Assembly: GCA_934636425.1 (NCBI GenBank)
Contig: CAKUAV010000003.1
Coordinates: forward strand, 1-60,937
From: an uncultured Clostridia bacterium
GTDB taxonomy: Bacteria; Bacillota; Clostridia; Christensenellales; Aristaeellaceae
Reading direction: 5' to 3'
Length of the DNA: 60,937 nt
Position numbers and translations under genes: made by a program. The notes below the pieces were generated by a model that saw only the letters and a list, made by a program, of their open reading frames with translations, had not been told where the DNA came from and searched no databases. Below are positions 16,163 through 24,564 of this stretch, piece by piece (the first letter of the stretch is position 1; each line of letters begins with the position of its first letter).

Positions 16163-16628
16163 GGATATTCCTCCAAATATGGTCGCGTGTATCTCGAAAA
16201 TGGTCTGAGTCATCATCAGACCGCTATTTCAGTGCCTTTCACGCCGCGCTCAGGGCTGAACGGCCTGATCCGGCGAAGAAGCTGTTTCTCGGGGCGGTGC
16301 GTAAACGACCTGACGGCGAGGCGCTTCTTTTAGAAAACGGAAATGCCGCATGGGTCGCATCGCCGCGCGTCCAAGGCGGCAAGAACATCGCGCAAACAGT
16401 TTGACGACAAAGTCCTTTCCCCAAGCGGGAACGCCGCGTGAGTCGTGTCGCCGCGTGTCCAATGTCGTGCGCTTCTTCGAGCACAATGCGGTGAATGGCG
16501 GCACGGGTCGCTGAGCAGCCGCGTGTCGAACAGCGCTTTTTCGCAGTATGAACGCATCGGATTGCGGGCTTCAAGCGCCGCGCGTATGGACGGCAGCACG
16601 CAGGCCGGATGCGGCGGGGGAATCTGCG
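16163..16628. other. Gene-less stretch upstream of rlmB with degenerate internal repeats
   Basis: No supported gene in these 466 bases. Three related blocks occur near 16341-16379, 16429-16467 and 16495-16531. They share the form GCCGCRTGRGTCG, then RTCGCCGCGYGTC in the first two; the third is more decayed. I see no hairpin or coding sense; a promoter for rlmB would be expected here but was not convincingly found. Confidence 0.5.
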
Positions 16629-17372
16629 TCAGCGCTTCGTGTTTTTGATCGCCTCGAAACGGGCGCGCACTTCGCCCATATGGCCGCAGCACTTTTTGCC
16701 CTCGGGACACGCGCCGCGCAGGCAGCCGGGGCCGGCCTTGCCAAACAGCGCCGGAGCGGCCTCATGGGCCAGCGCGAGCATCTGCCAGGCGACCGAGCGG
16801 ATCTCCCACTGCGCGCGGTTGCAGCAGCGCAGGCTCAGGAAGTGCAATAGCTCCCGGGCGTTCATGGTCACCAGCATACGCGTGGCGGCGGCGTTGGGCA
16901 GCACGAAGCGCGCGTCCTCGTTGCTGGCTTCGCCCGTGCCCAGCCGTTTGCGCCAGGATTGATACCAGGCGTTCATCTGCGCCATCTGAGCGCGATATTC
17001 ATCGGCGGCCTCCTCGCCCAGCGCGGCGATGCGCGGCGGCACGACGTAATCGAAGCCGTTTTCATCGTCGCCCAGCGCCACATAGCGCTGAGACTGCACG
17101 GAGAAGCTGGCGATGCGGTGGCGCGTGATCTGCGCCAGCAAGCTGCGGGACACGCCCTCTATGCCGAACGTGAACGAAGCGTGCTCGAATGTGGAATAGT
17201 GTCCCATCTCGGACAGGCGGCTTAAGTATTTCGTCTGATCCTTTTCGGCCACGCCCTCGCCGAGGTCGTCCAGATCGGCCGCGGAATAGCACAGCTTTCC
17301 GGCCATGGCGACCAGCTCCTCGGGCGCGGGTGTATAGCGGATCAATTTGACGTTGGGTGTAACTTCTGGCAA
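16629..17372 (-). CDS. thyX: FAD-dependent thymidylate synthase ThyX
   Basis: Flavin-dependent synthase of 247 residues making dTMP from dUMP with methylenetetrahydrofolate. The ThyX signature RHRIASFSVQSQRY at residues 84-97 (RHRxxSxxxxSxR) is complete. HFLSLRCCNRAQWEIR near residue 190 is the conserved C-terminal block. It lies between rlmB and mrnC, as in many Clostridia. No thyA is in the window. ATG 17372. Confidence 0.95.
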   Translation of the reverse strand: MPEVTPNVKLIRYTPAPEELVAMAGKLCYSAADLDDLGEGVAEKDQTKYLSRLSEMGHYSTFEHASFTFGIEGVSRSLLAQITRHRIASFSVQSQRYVALGDDENGFDYVVPPRIAALGEEAADEYRAQMAQMNAWYQSWRKRLGTGEASNEDARFVLPNAAATRMLVTMNARELLHFLSLRCCNRAQWEIRSVAWQMLALAHEAAPALFGKAGPGCLRGACPEGKKCCGHMGEVRARFEAIKNTKR

Positions 17373-17405
17373 GGCGATGTCCTCCCGGATGTGGAATCGG
17401 CGCGC

Positions 17406-17810
17406 CTATTCGGCATCGCCGGCGCTCTCCTCGGGCAGGGCGGCGCGCATAAGCTCGTCCATGCGCGCCGTCTGACCGGAGAGATACAGATAGCCTATGA
17501 GCGCCTCAAGCGCGGTGGCGCGGTGGTAGTCGTGCGGATCAGCGTTTTTGGTGGGCGACTGTTTGGCGTTGCGCGCGCGGCGCACGATATCCGCCTCATC
17601 CTCGGTGAGCAGCGGCTCGATGTGGCTGAGCGCTTCGCTCTGGGCATGGGCGCAGACGCGCTGAACGGCGGCGCGGTGCAGCGTCTTCATCGTGCCGCCC
17701 TGCCGGACAAGGCGCGTGCGCACCAGAAGATCCCACAGCGTATCGCCCACATAGGCCAGCTCCAGCGAGCCGGGCAGCTGGCCCTGCGGAAATGAACTTC
17801 TGTCGATCAT
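17406..17810 (-). CDS. mrnC: Mini-ribonuclease 3
   Basis: Catalytic RNase III domain without the dsRNA-binding domain, 134 residues. LELAYVGDTLWDLLVRTRLV carries the family motif (AYxGDxxY/W), and the second conserved acidic site is in ATALEALIGYLYLSGQ. Homologues mature 23S rRNA. The start is uncertain: TTG 17819 directly abuts the rhaB stop and ATG 17810 lies 9 bp further; no Shine-Dalgarno is seen for either, so translation probably depends on coupling to rhaB. I prefer the ATG. Confidence 0.9.
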   Translation of the reverse strand: MIDRSSFPQGQLPGSLELAYVGDTLWDLLVRTRLVRQGGTMKTLHRAAVQRVCAHAQSEALSHIEPLLTEDEADIVRRARNAKQSPTKNADPHDYHRATALEALIGYLYLSGQTARMDELMRAALPEESAGDAE

Positions 17811-17819
17811 ATCGGCCAA

Positions 17820-19301
17820 TCAGCGAGCCAGCTTGAGCAGGCGCTCGTAGGCCTCGTCCCATGCGGCCGGATCGCCCTCGGGCAGATACTCGACGTTCTC
17901 GAACGAGTTGGCGACGACCTGACGCAGCTCGGGGATGGACTTGATCTCGCCCAGCGCCATGGCCTGCACCAGCAGGTTGCCGATGACGGTGCCCTCGCCG
18001 GGGCCGGCGATCACGGGGCGGCGAATCGCGCCCGCGGTCATGCGGTTGAGCATGACGTTCTTGCTGCCGCCGCCGACGATGTGCAGCACGTCGATCTTCT
18101 TGTGCAGCAGATCCTGCTCCAGCCGCTCGATCGCCCAGCGGTATTTGAGGGCGAGCGACTCATAAATCACGCGGGAGATCTCGCCGCGTCCCTCGGGCAC
18201 GGGCTGGCTGGTCTCGCGGCAGTAATCCTGAATGCGGGCGGGCATATTGCCGGGGGCGAGGAAGCGCGGGTCGTCCACGTCTATGACCGCCTTGAACGCG
18301 GGCGCCTTTTCGGCCAGCTTGACCAGCCCGGCGAAATCGACCGCGTCGGCGCGGCGATCCCATTCGCGCTTGCACTCCTGAATGATCCACAGACCCATGA
18401 TGTTCTTGAGCAGGCGGGTGGTGCCGTTGATGCCGCCCTCGTTGGTGTAGTTGGCCTTCATGACCTCGACGCTGGAGAGCGGCTCGGTGATCTCCGCGCC
18501 CAGGAGCGACCATGTGCCGGAGCTGATGTAGGCGAAGGAGGAACCCTCGCGCGCGGGCACGGCCGCCACGGCGGAGGCTGTGTCGTGCGAGCCGACGGCG
18601 ATCACGGGCACCTGCTCCATGCCCACCTCGTCGGCGATCTGCTTGAGCAGCAGGCCGCGCATTGTGCCGGCGGGCTGAATTTTGGTGAGCATCTTCGTGG
18701 GCAGGCCGAACTTCTCGATCAGGTCGTACGCCCAGTCGCGGGTGTGGGGGTTGATGAGCTGGCTGGTGGAGGCGATGGTGTATTCTGTCGCCTTTTCGCC
18801 GGTCAGGAAATAGGCCAGAAGGTCAGGCGTGAAGAGCATGGTGTCGGCCACGTCCAGCGTGGGATCGCCCATCTTCTTCATGGCGAGCAGCTGATAGAGC
18901 GTGTTGAACTGCATGAAGGCCAGGCCGGTCTTTTCAAAGATCTCCTCCTTGGGCACGATCTTGAAGGCCTCTTCCATCATGTTGTCGGTGCGCGCGTCGC
19001 GGTAGTTGACCGGAATGCCCAGGAGAGCGCCGTTTTTGTCCAGCAAACCGAAGTCGACGCCCCAGGTGTCGATGCCGATGCCGTCCAGCTTGATGCCGGC
19101 CCTGACCGCCTTGAGCAGCGCGGCCTTCATCTCGAAGAACAGGCGCTGAATATCCCACACGAAGCGGCCGTTGAGCATCACAGGGTCGTTCGAGAAGCGG
19201 TGCAGCTCCTCCAGCTGAAGCGTCCTGCCGTCGTAAGTGCCCAGCATGGCGCGGCCGCTCGACGCGCCGAAGTCAAAACCCATCAGACGAAGCGTTTTCA
19301 T
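17820..19301 (-). CDS. rhaB: Rhamnulokinase-like FGGY carbohydrate kinase
   Basis: Sugar kinase of 493 residues in the FGGY family, nearest to rhamnulokinase by pattern (MGFDFGASSGRAMLG near the N-terminus, DGIGIDTWGVDFGLLD, VIAVGSHDTASAVAAVP, and HIVGGGSKNVMLNRMTAGAI for the ATP site). Rhamnulokinase phosphorylates L-rhamnulose in the cytoplasm; L-fuculose kinase is the main alternative and would fit the fucosidase encoded elsewhere in the window. No rhamnose isomerase or aldolase is adjacent. It has its own promoter and GAGGAGG, and its stop codon abuts mrnC. Confidence 0.8.
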   Translation of the reverse strand: MKTLRLMGFDFGASSGRAMLGTYDGRTLQLEELHRFSNDPVMLNGRFVWDIQRLFFEMKAALLKAVRAGIKLDGIGIDTWGVDFGLLDKNGALLGIPVNYRDARTDNMMEEAFKIVPKEEIFEKTGLAFMQFNTLYQLLAMKKMGDPTLDVADTMLFTPDLLAYFLTGEKATEYTIASTSQLINPHTRDWAYDLIEKFGLPTKMLTKIQPAGTMRGLLLKQIADEVGMEQVPVIAVGSHDTASAVAAVPAREGSSFAYISSGTWSLLGAEITEPLSSVEVMKANYTNEGGINGTTRLLKNIMGLWIIQECKREWDRRADAVDFAGLVKLAEKAPAFKAVIDVDDPRFLAPGNMPARIQDYCRETSQPVPEGRGEISRVIYESLALKYRWAIERLEQDLLHKKIDVLHIVGGGSKNVMLNRMTAGAIRRPVIAGPGEGTVIGNLLVQAMALGEIKSIPELRQVVANSFENVEYLPEGDPAAWDEAYERLLKLAR

Positions 19302-19357
19302 ATGCGTGAATCCTCCTCAAAATTAAGTGGACATACTTCTCCATCATGAGTAAGCCT

Positions 19358-19387
19358 ATTATAGCACGAAGCGCCCGCCTCGTACAA
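19358..19387 (-). promoter_or_regulatory. Sigma-A promoter of rhaB
   Basis: On the - strand, TTGTAC (19382-19387), 18 bp spacer, perfect TATAAT (19358-19363), about 56 bp upstream of the ATG. Confidence 0.7.
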
Positions 19388-19390
19388 GAG

Positions 19391-19441
19391 AAAAAGCGGC
19401 GCGAACAGATCATTTCCCATTAAATGATGTGTTCGCGCCGC
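19391..19441 (-). terminator. Strong rho-independent terminator of the LCP gene
   Basis: Arms 19396-19415 and 19422-19441 form a 20 bp stem with one mismatch, closing a 6 base loop; on the - strand it is followed by TTTTTCTC. It starts 4 bp after the LCP stop codon and also insulates the rhaB promoter. Confidence 0.92.
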
Positions 19442-19444
19442 GCC

Positions 19445-20590
19445 TCAGCCGTAAATGAACGCTTCCAGCCGCGCCTGCGCCTCGGAGAGATTGGGCACCA
19501 GCACGGCCATGCCGGAGACGGTTCTGCTCTGATATTCGCCCTCATAGGGCAGCGTCAGCTGCTCTATGGGCGCGTCCTTCATGCTGTACATGACGGGGAT
19601 GAGCGAGACGATGTCGTTGAGCGACAGATTGGTCTCAACGCGGTCGACCGCATAGGCGGCCAGCCGGGTCAGCTCGATCAGCGACATATCCTTGATCTTG
19701 TCGAATATCAGCCCCAGCACCTCGCGCTGGCGCTCGCTGCGCTTGAAGTCGGAATCAATCTTGCGATAGCGCGCGTAGGCCATGACCTGCTTGCCGTTCA
19801 TCTGCTGCTCGCCCAGCGACGTGACCAGTCCGTCGTTGTTCGGCTCGCGGAACTGATAGTTGTAGGCGTCGATCACGCCGTTTATGGCCTTCCTCTGCTT
19901 TTCGGATCCGACGTTCAGCGTCAGCCCGCCGATCTGATCGACCAGATCGACCAGCAGCCTCAGATCGACCTCGACGTATTCCGTCACGTCCAGCCCGAAG
20001 TTTTCGCGTATGGTCTGGCGCAGCAGGTCGAACTCGCCGTACACCCAGGCGACATTAATGCGGTTGTTGCCGTGATCGGGAATGGAGACGTAGAGATCGC
20101 GCAAAAGCGACGTCATTTTGATGACGTTGTTGTTGCCGTCTATTGTCAGTATGATGATTGTGTCCGAGCGCGATTTCGTCTCGCCCGGGCGCGCGTCTAT
20201 GCCCACCAGCAGTATGTTGCGCACGCCCTCGACCGAATCCATCAGCTCGCCCGTGCCGATCAGATAGTCGCGAACCTCCTCGTCCAGCCGCGCGATGGTG
20301 TCCGCGTCCAGCATATCGTCGATCAGATAGTCGCTCTCCGGCTCGGCGGGCGCGGCCATGACGGTGGCTGTCGGCTCGACCGGCGCTTCGGGCGTGGGCG
20401 CGCTCGTGGGTTCGGCGGTCGGCTCGCTCGTAGGCTCGGCAGTCGGCTCAATCGTGGGCTCGGGGGACGGCGTGGCTGTGACGTAGACGCTCGCGCCGCG
20501 CGTCGCCATGGGATTGGCCGGAACGCTCTGCGCCGCGGCCAGCATGGGCACGAGCAGGCATATCATCAGCCAGGAGAAAAAGCGTTTCAC
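19445..20590 (-). CDS. LytR-CpsA-Psr (LCP) family cell wall glycopolymer ligase
   Basis: Exported enzyme of 381 residues that attaches wall polymers to peptidoglycan. After a signal segment (FSWLMICLLVPMLAAAQS) comes a Pro/Thr-rich linker (PTEPT-type repeats, residues 40-80). The LCP domain follows, with NILLVGIDARPGETKSRSDT, SLLRDLYVSIPDHGNNRINV and YARYRKIDSDFKRSERQREV carrying the conserved Asp/Arg residues. The start is GTG 20590 with GAGGTG 8 bp upstream. A strong terminator follows. Confidence 0.92.
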   Translation of the reverse strand: MKRFFSWLMICLLVPMLAAAQSVPANPMATRGASVYVTATPSPEPTIEPTAEPTSEPTAEPTSAPTPEAPVEPTATVMAAPAEPESDYLIDDMLDADTIARLDEEVRDYLIGTGELMDSVEGVRNILLVGIDARPGETKSRSDTIIILTIDGNNNVIKMTSLLRDLYVSIPDHGNNRINVAWVYGEFDLLRQTIRENFGLDVTEYVEVDLRLLVDLVDQIGGLTLNVGSEKQRKAINGVIDAYNYQFREPNNDGLVTSLGEQQMNGKQVMAYARYRKIDSDFKRSERQREVLGLIFDKIKDMSLIELTRLAAYAVDRVETNLSLNDIVSLIPVMYSMKDAPIEQLTLPYEGEYQSRTVSGMAVLVPNLSEAQARLEAFIYG

Positions 20591-20840
20591 GGGATGCTCA
20601 CCTCATTGTGCGGTTGGTCTGTCGGGTTTGACGCGTATGCTTTCGTGATGGTTGCGTATTTTATGATATGGCATATATTTCAGAAAAGAAGACCGCGCGC
20701 CCTTCGGCGATCCGTTGAGCCGCGACGCGGCGAAATCTAAGCCGTTTTTCAGCGCCGGCCGCATCGTTCGCCGCCGGGCCTGCCGCCCGCATCGCCCAAG
20801 GCCCGAAAAGGCTCCGGCGCGGCGGAATCGCCCCGCATGC

Positions 20841-21800
20841 CTACCGGCAGGACAGCCCGTATTCGGCCGCGCAGAGCGCCGCGCAGTCGCCGATGGCCTC
20901 GCCCAGCGCCGCCGGCAGCACGCGCACGGCCTCGAGCGACGGCCTCAGGCACTCCCGCGCCATGACGCGCTCCATCGCGGGGCGCAGCAGCTCCTCGCAG
21001 CGCATAAACACCGAGCCTATGACGATCGCCTCCGGGTTGATGACGTCCACCAGCACCGACAGCCCCTCGCCCAGCTTCTCGCCGCAGCGCTCGAACACTT
21101 CAAGCGCCGTTTCGTCGCCCGCACAGGCGGCCTGCGCGACGGCCTTCGTCGTGACGGCCTCATAGCCGTTTTCCAGATAGGCGGGGCGCTTGCCGTTCTG
21201 CACGGCGCGCCTGCCCAGCGTCACGGCCAGCTGCGCGACGCCGCCGCCCGAGCAGAAGCCCTCGAACGAGCCCTCCTTGCCGTAGCCCGCAGGCCCGAAC
21301 GGCGCCAGACGGATGTGGCCGATCTCGCCCGCATTGCCGTTTGCGCCGCGCAGCAGCCGGTCGTCCAGTATCAGTCCCGCGCCCAGCCCCGTGCCGAACG
21401 TCAGAAAGGCCATGCTGTGCGTTCCCCGTCCCGCGCCCCAGCGCCATTCGGCCAGCGCGCAGGCGTTCGCGTCGTTCTCGAGAAAGGCAGGAACGCGAAA
21501 GCGCTCCTCGGCCAGCCGCACGAGGGGCACTCTGTCCCAGCCGGGCAGATTGGGCGGGGACAGCACGAGCCCCGCCGCCGAATCGAGCGGGCCGCCGCAG
21601 CTGAAGCCGCAGGCCGAGACCGGCTCGCCGTGCTCCCCGAGCAGCGCCTCCGCGGCGCAGAAGAGCGCCTCGACCGCCTCGCGCCATGTTCCGGGCGTGG
21701 GGAAGGCGCGCTTTGCGATGATGTCGACGCCGCCCTCGCGCTTTGCGCCCAGACAGGCCGCGCATTTTGTGCCGCCGACGTCAAATCCGATGTATGTCAT
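20841..21800 (-). CDS. ROK family protein, probable sugar kinase
   Basis: Protein of 319 residues. YIGFDVGGTKCAACLGA is the N-terminal phosphate-binding motif and FLENDANACALAEW contains the catalytic Asp. LTFGTGLGAGLILDDRLLRG and GNAGEIGHIRL are ROK hallmarks. There is no N-terminal HTH, so it is a kinase rather than a repressor. The usual zinc motif CxCGxxGCxE is replaced by GYGKEGSFEGFC, so it probably binds no zinc there. It overlaps the upstream gene by 4 bp (ATGA), an odd partner for an export operon. Glucose and N-acetylhexosamines are typical substrates. Confidence 0.85.
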   Translation of the reverse strand: MTYIGFDVGGTKCAACLGAKREGGVDIIAKRAFPTPGTWREAVEALFCAAEALLGEHGEPVSACGFSCGGPLDSAAGLVLSPPNLPGWDRVPLVRLAEERFRVPAFLENDANACALAEWRWGAGRGTHSMAFLTFGTGLGAGLILDDRLLRGANGNAGEIGHIRLAPFGPAGYGKEGSFEGFCSGGGVAQLAVTLGRRAVQNGKRPAYLENGYEAVTTKAVAQAACAGDETALEVFERCGEKLGEGLSVLVDVINPEAIVIGSVFMRCEELLRPAMERVMARECLRPSLEAVRVLPAALGEAIGDCAALCAAEYGLSCR

Positions 21801-23146
21801 GCTCTTTTCTCCTCATTCTTTCGCGCGCTGTTTTCGCCGGCTTTTCTGACGGTGTTCAGCCGCTGCTTTTTGCGCTCCTGACGCTTTTTGATGCGGCGGC
21901 GGCGCTCGCGGCGGCGTCTGATCGCCGCGGCGAACCATGCGCCCGCGCCCAGCGCAATGAGCGTGAGCTCCGCGCCCAGCATCATGTCCCGATAGGTCTG
22001 CGGGTTGTCAGCCATTCGGAAGGACACGCCGTCCGGAATCGCGTCCAGCGGATTGTCCTCCGCTTCCGGCGCGGAATCGAGCGTCAGGGGCTCTGAGGAC
22101 ACGCTCTGTCCGTCCGGCAGCGCCAGATCGAAGGCCAGCGTCTCTCCCGTTTCGCCGCCCGCCGCCCAAACGAGCTGCATCCGGCCGCGCGCGGGCAGAA
22201 AGCGCAGCGTCCGCGTTTCGCCGCCCGTCCGCTCGGTCAGCGCGAGATTTTCATAGAGCGTGTCCGTGGCGTTGTCGACGGTCACCAGCACGCGCCCGCC
22301 CTCCAGCGTCGCCGAGAGCGTCACGCCGCCCGCATCGTTCTGCGCGCCAGTGTGCGCATTCTGAGTGTCGAGCGCGTTCGAGTCGATTTCGAGCGCCTGT
22401 CCGCCCGCGCTTCTGGCCGCAATATGGCACAGATGGCTGCCGGCCGACGTCAGAATCCGCTCAAAGCGCGCGCTTTCGCCGGGATTCAGCGCGGAAACCG
22501 CCGCGCCCATGTCGCCCAGCGCCCGGTCGACCGCCTTCACGCCGTAGACCGGCGCGTTGCCCTGATTGGTCACCGTGAGCACGAGTGTATGTCCGTCCTC
22601 GGCCGCTTCTTCGGCGAGCACAGCCGACAGCGCGGCATTTTCGAGCGTCACGCCCTTCTGAGGAACGGTGACCGTCAGCGTCCGGCCGTTCAGCGCATAG
22701 CTCAGCGCCGGCGTACTCAGGCAGTCGGCGGTGACGCGCACGCGCGCTGTAAACACGCGCCTCTCGCCCGGCGCAAGCGTCTCGGCATAGCCGGCCACGC
22801 CCACCAGCGGATCGCTCACCGTGACGGCGGTTATAGCCTCGCCCAGCGCGTTGCGCACGGTGTAGCGCAGCGTCACATAGTCGCCGTAGGCGGCGTATTC
22901 GGCGGAAAACTCCCGCCCGAACGCCACGCCGGCCGCCGTCTCGGCGCAGGCGGCCTGCAGAAGCGGCAGAAAGAGCGTCAGCGCGAGCATGACCGGCAGA
23001 GCGCGCAGCGCCCTTGAATAAAGCCCGCGCGGAATTGAAGGCCTTTTCTCCGCCGAAAGCGCCCCTCTTTCCCCGCAGCCTTCATGGCGGCGCGGATCAG
23101 GGCTTCCGAGCTTTTCCTCTGTTGAACGGCGCGTTGCCCGCTTCAT
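21797..23146 (-). CDS. Exported surface protein with repeated adhesin-like domains (second exoprotein of ABC operon)
   Basis: Not assigned to a named family. Of 449 residues, the first 40 are polar and basic, then a hydrophobic signal segment (VMLALTLFLPLLQAACAET). Three Ig-like beta-rich domains follow; VTLRYTVRNALGEAITAVTV and HTLVLTVTNQGNAPVYGVKA have the DUF11/CARDB pattern. A C-terminal transmembrane helix (LTLIALGAGAWFAAAIRRRR) and a very basic tail complete it. ATG 23146 is chosen because GGGGGA lies 6 bp upstream and the frame further up looks non-coding. It resembles the 783-residue protein of the same operon in plan. Confidence 0.7.
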   Translation of the reverse strand: MKRATRRSTEEKLGSPDPRRHEGCGERGALSAEKRPSIPRGLYSRALRALPVMLALTLFLPLLQAACAETAAGVAFGREFSAEYAAYGDYVTLRYTVRNALGEAITAVTVSDPLVGVAGYAETLAPGERRVFTARVRVTADCLSTPALSYALNGRTLTVTVPQKGVTLENAALSAVLAEEAAEDGHTLVLTVTNQGNAPVYGVKAVDRALGDMGAAVSALNPGESARFERILTSAGSHLCHIAARSAGGQALEIDSNALDTQNAHTGAQNDAGGVTLSATLEGGRVLVTVDNATDTLYENLALTERTGGETRTLRFLPARGRMQLVWAAGGETGETLAFDLALPDGQSVSSEPLTLDSAPEAEDNPLDAIPDGVSFRMADNPQTYRDMMLGAELTLIALGAGAWFAAAIRRRRERRRRIKKRQERKKQRLNTVRKAGENSARKNEEKRA

Positions 23147-23172
23147 GAACATTCCCCCGAAAAAGTGAATCG

Positions 23173-24564
23173 TTACTCGGCGCTGCGTATGGCCGCCAGC
23201 GAGGACAGCTTCATCGCGCGGCGCGCCGGATAAAGTCCGGAGATCACCGACACGGCGACCACGAACAGCCATGTGCCCCAGGCCAGCTGAGGCGATATGA
23301 TCGACGTTTTGCCGCCCGCGGCGAACATCTCCGCGCCGGAGAGCACGCTCGAGACGACGTTTTGCAGCGCCTCGACGTTGTTGAGCGCATAGGACAGAAG
23401 CAGCGACAACATCAGCCCCGCGCCGCCGCCGAACAGGCCGATATAGGCGGCCTCGGTGAGGAACAGCGCGCGGATATTGCCCAGCGTGCAGCCCAGCACC
23501 TTCATCACGCCGATCTCCCGCGTGCGCTCGTATATGCTCATCATCATGGTGTTGGCGATGGAGAGCGCCGCCACCAGCATTGAAATCGCGCCGATGAAGC
23601 CCAGAAAGCCCTGCATCATGGCGATCTGCTTTTTCATCAGCGCCACCGTTTCCATGGGGCTTGAGTATTGCAGACCGTAGTCGTTGAGCTGCTTTATGAC
23701 GTTTTCAACGTCGTCCACAGTGTCGGCGAGCACATACACCGTGTCGTAGCCGTTCATTTCAAAGCCCTGACTCTTGAAAAAATCGCGGTTCTCGCGATAG
23801 ATCTTCTTGAGCCAGCTGAGATTGACGATGGCATAGTAGGAAAAGCGCCAGTCGTTGGGATCGGCCTCGATGATGCCGGTCAGCTGCGCCTTGAACTCCA
23901 TTTCGCGGATCTCCGGCTCGTAGTTGTTCTGCATATAGTTGTCCCAGTCCTCCCAGCGCAGCGCCATGGAATAGCGGCTGGAATACCAGGAAATGGGCGG
24001 CAGGGGCAGCTGACCGCCCGACTGCAGTATGGAATAGGCGTCGATCCACTCATAGTCCCCGCCCGGCTTGACGAAATCGAGCAGCGCCACCTCGGACATG
24101 ATGAACTCCATGCGGTCGGTGCGGCCGGTAAAGTACTCGCCGCTCTTGAGGGACTGTATCTTGGCGAAATCGGCGGGCAGCACGGCCAGGAGCGTGGTCG
24201 AGTTTTCATAATCGCCGGTCTTGACCACCGCCTGCGCGCCCATCATGACCGTGACCATCGGCGTGACCGCGTCCACGCCCTGCATGGCGCGTATGTCGGA
24301 GATGACCGAATCGGTGATGCGGGTGACGCGCTTGCCCTGATCGGCATACAGGCTGGAGCCGTAATAGGGCGAAACCTCGATGAGCTTTAAGTTCGTTGTG
24401 GATTCGAGCGCGTCCATCTGCGCCTTTTCCGCGCCCGCGCCCAGCGAGAGCGTCACGATGATGGCCGCCGTGCCGATCACAACGCCCAGCATCGTGAGCA
24501 GCGTGCGCAGCCGGCGGCGGAAGAGATTGTGCAGGCTCTGCTCGAGTATGTCAGTCCATCTCAT
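23173..24564 (-). CDS. MacB/FtsX-type ABC transporter permease
   Basis: Permease of 463 residues with the MacB layout: one N-terminal helix (LRTLLTMLGVVIGTAAIIVTL), a large extracytoplasmic MacB_PCD domain (about 50-310) and three C-terminal helices (GFIGAISMLVAALSIANTMM, FLTEAAYIGLFGGGAGLMLS, WGTWLFVVAVSVISGLYPAR). TREIGVMKVLG is the cytoplasmic motif that contacts the ATPase. These proteins act as mechanotransmitters or exporters, not classic channels. It overlaps the upstream gene by 14 bp. ATG 24564 is preferred over the in-frame TTG 24573 for its GAGG. Confidence 0.9.
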   Translation of the reverse strand: MRWTDILEQSLHNLFRRRLRTLLTMLGVVIGTAAIIVTLSLGAGAEKAQMDALESTTNLKLIEVSPYYGSSLYADQGKRVTRITDSVISDIRAMQGVDAVTPMVTVMMGAQAVVKTGDYENSTTLLAVLPADFAKIQSLKSGEYFTGRTDRMEFIMSEVALLDFVKPGGDYEWIDAYSILQSGGQLPLPPISWYSSRYSMALRWEDWDNYMQNNYEPEIREMEFKAQLTGIIEADPNDWRFSYYAIVNLSWLKKIYRENRDFFKSQGFEMNGYDTVYVLADTVDDVENVIKQLNDYGLQYSSPMETVALMKKQIAMMQGFLGFIGAISMLVAALSIANTMMMSIYERTREIGVMKVLGCTLGNIRALFLTEAAYIGLFGGGAGLMLSLLLSYALNNVEALQNVVSSVLSGAEMFAAGGKTSIISPQLAWGTWLFVVAVSVISGLYPARRAMKLSSLAAIRSAE

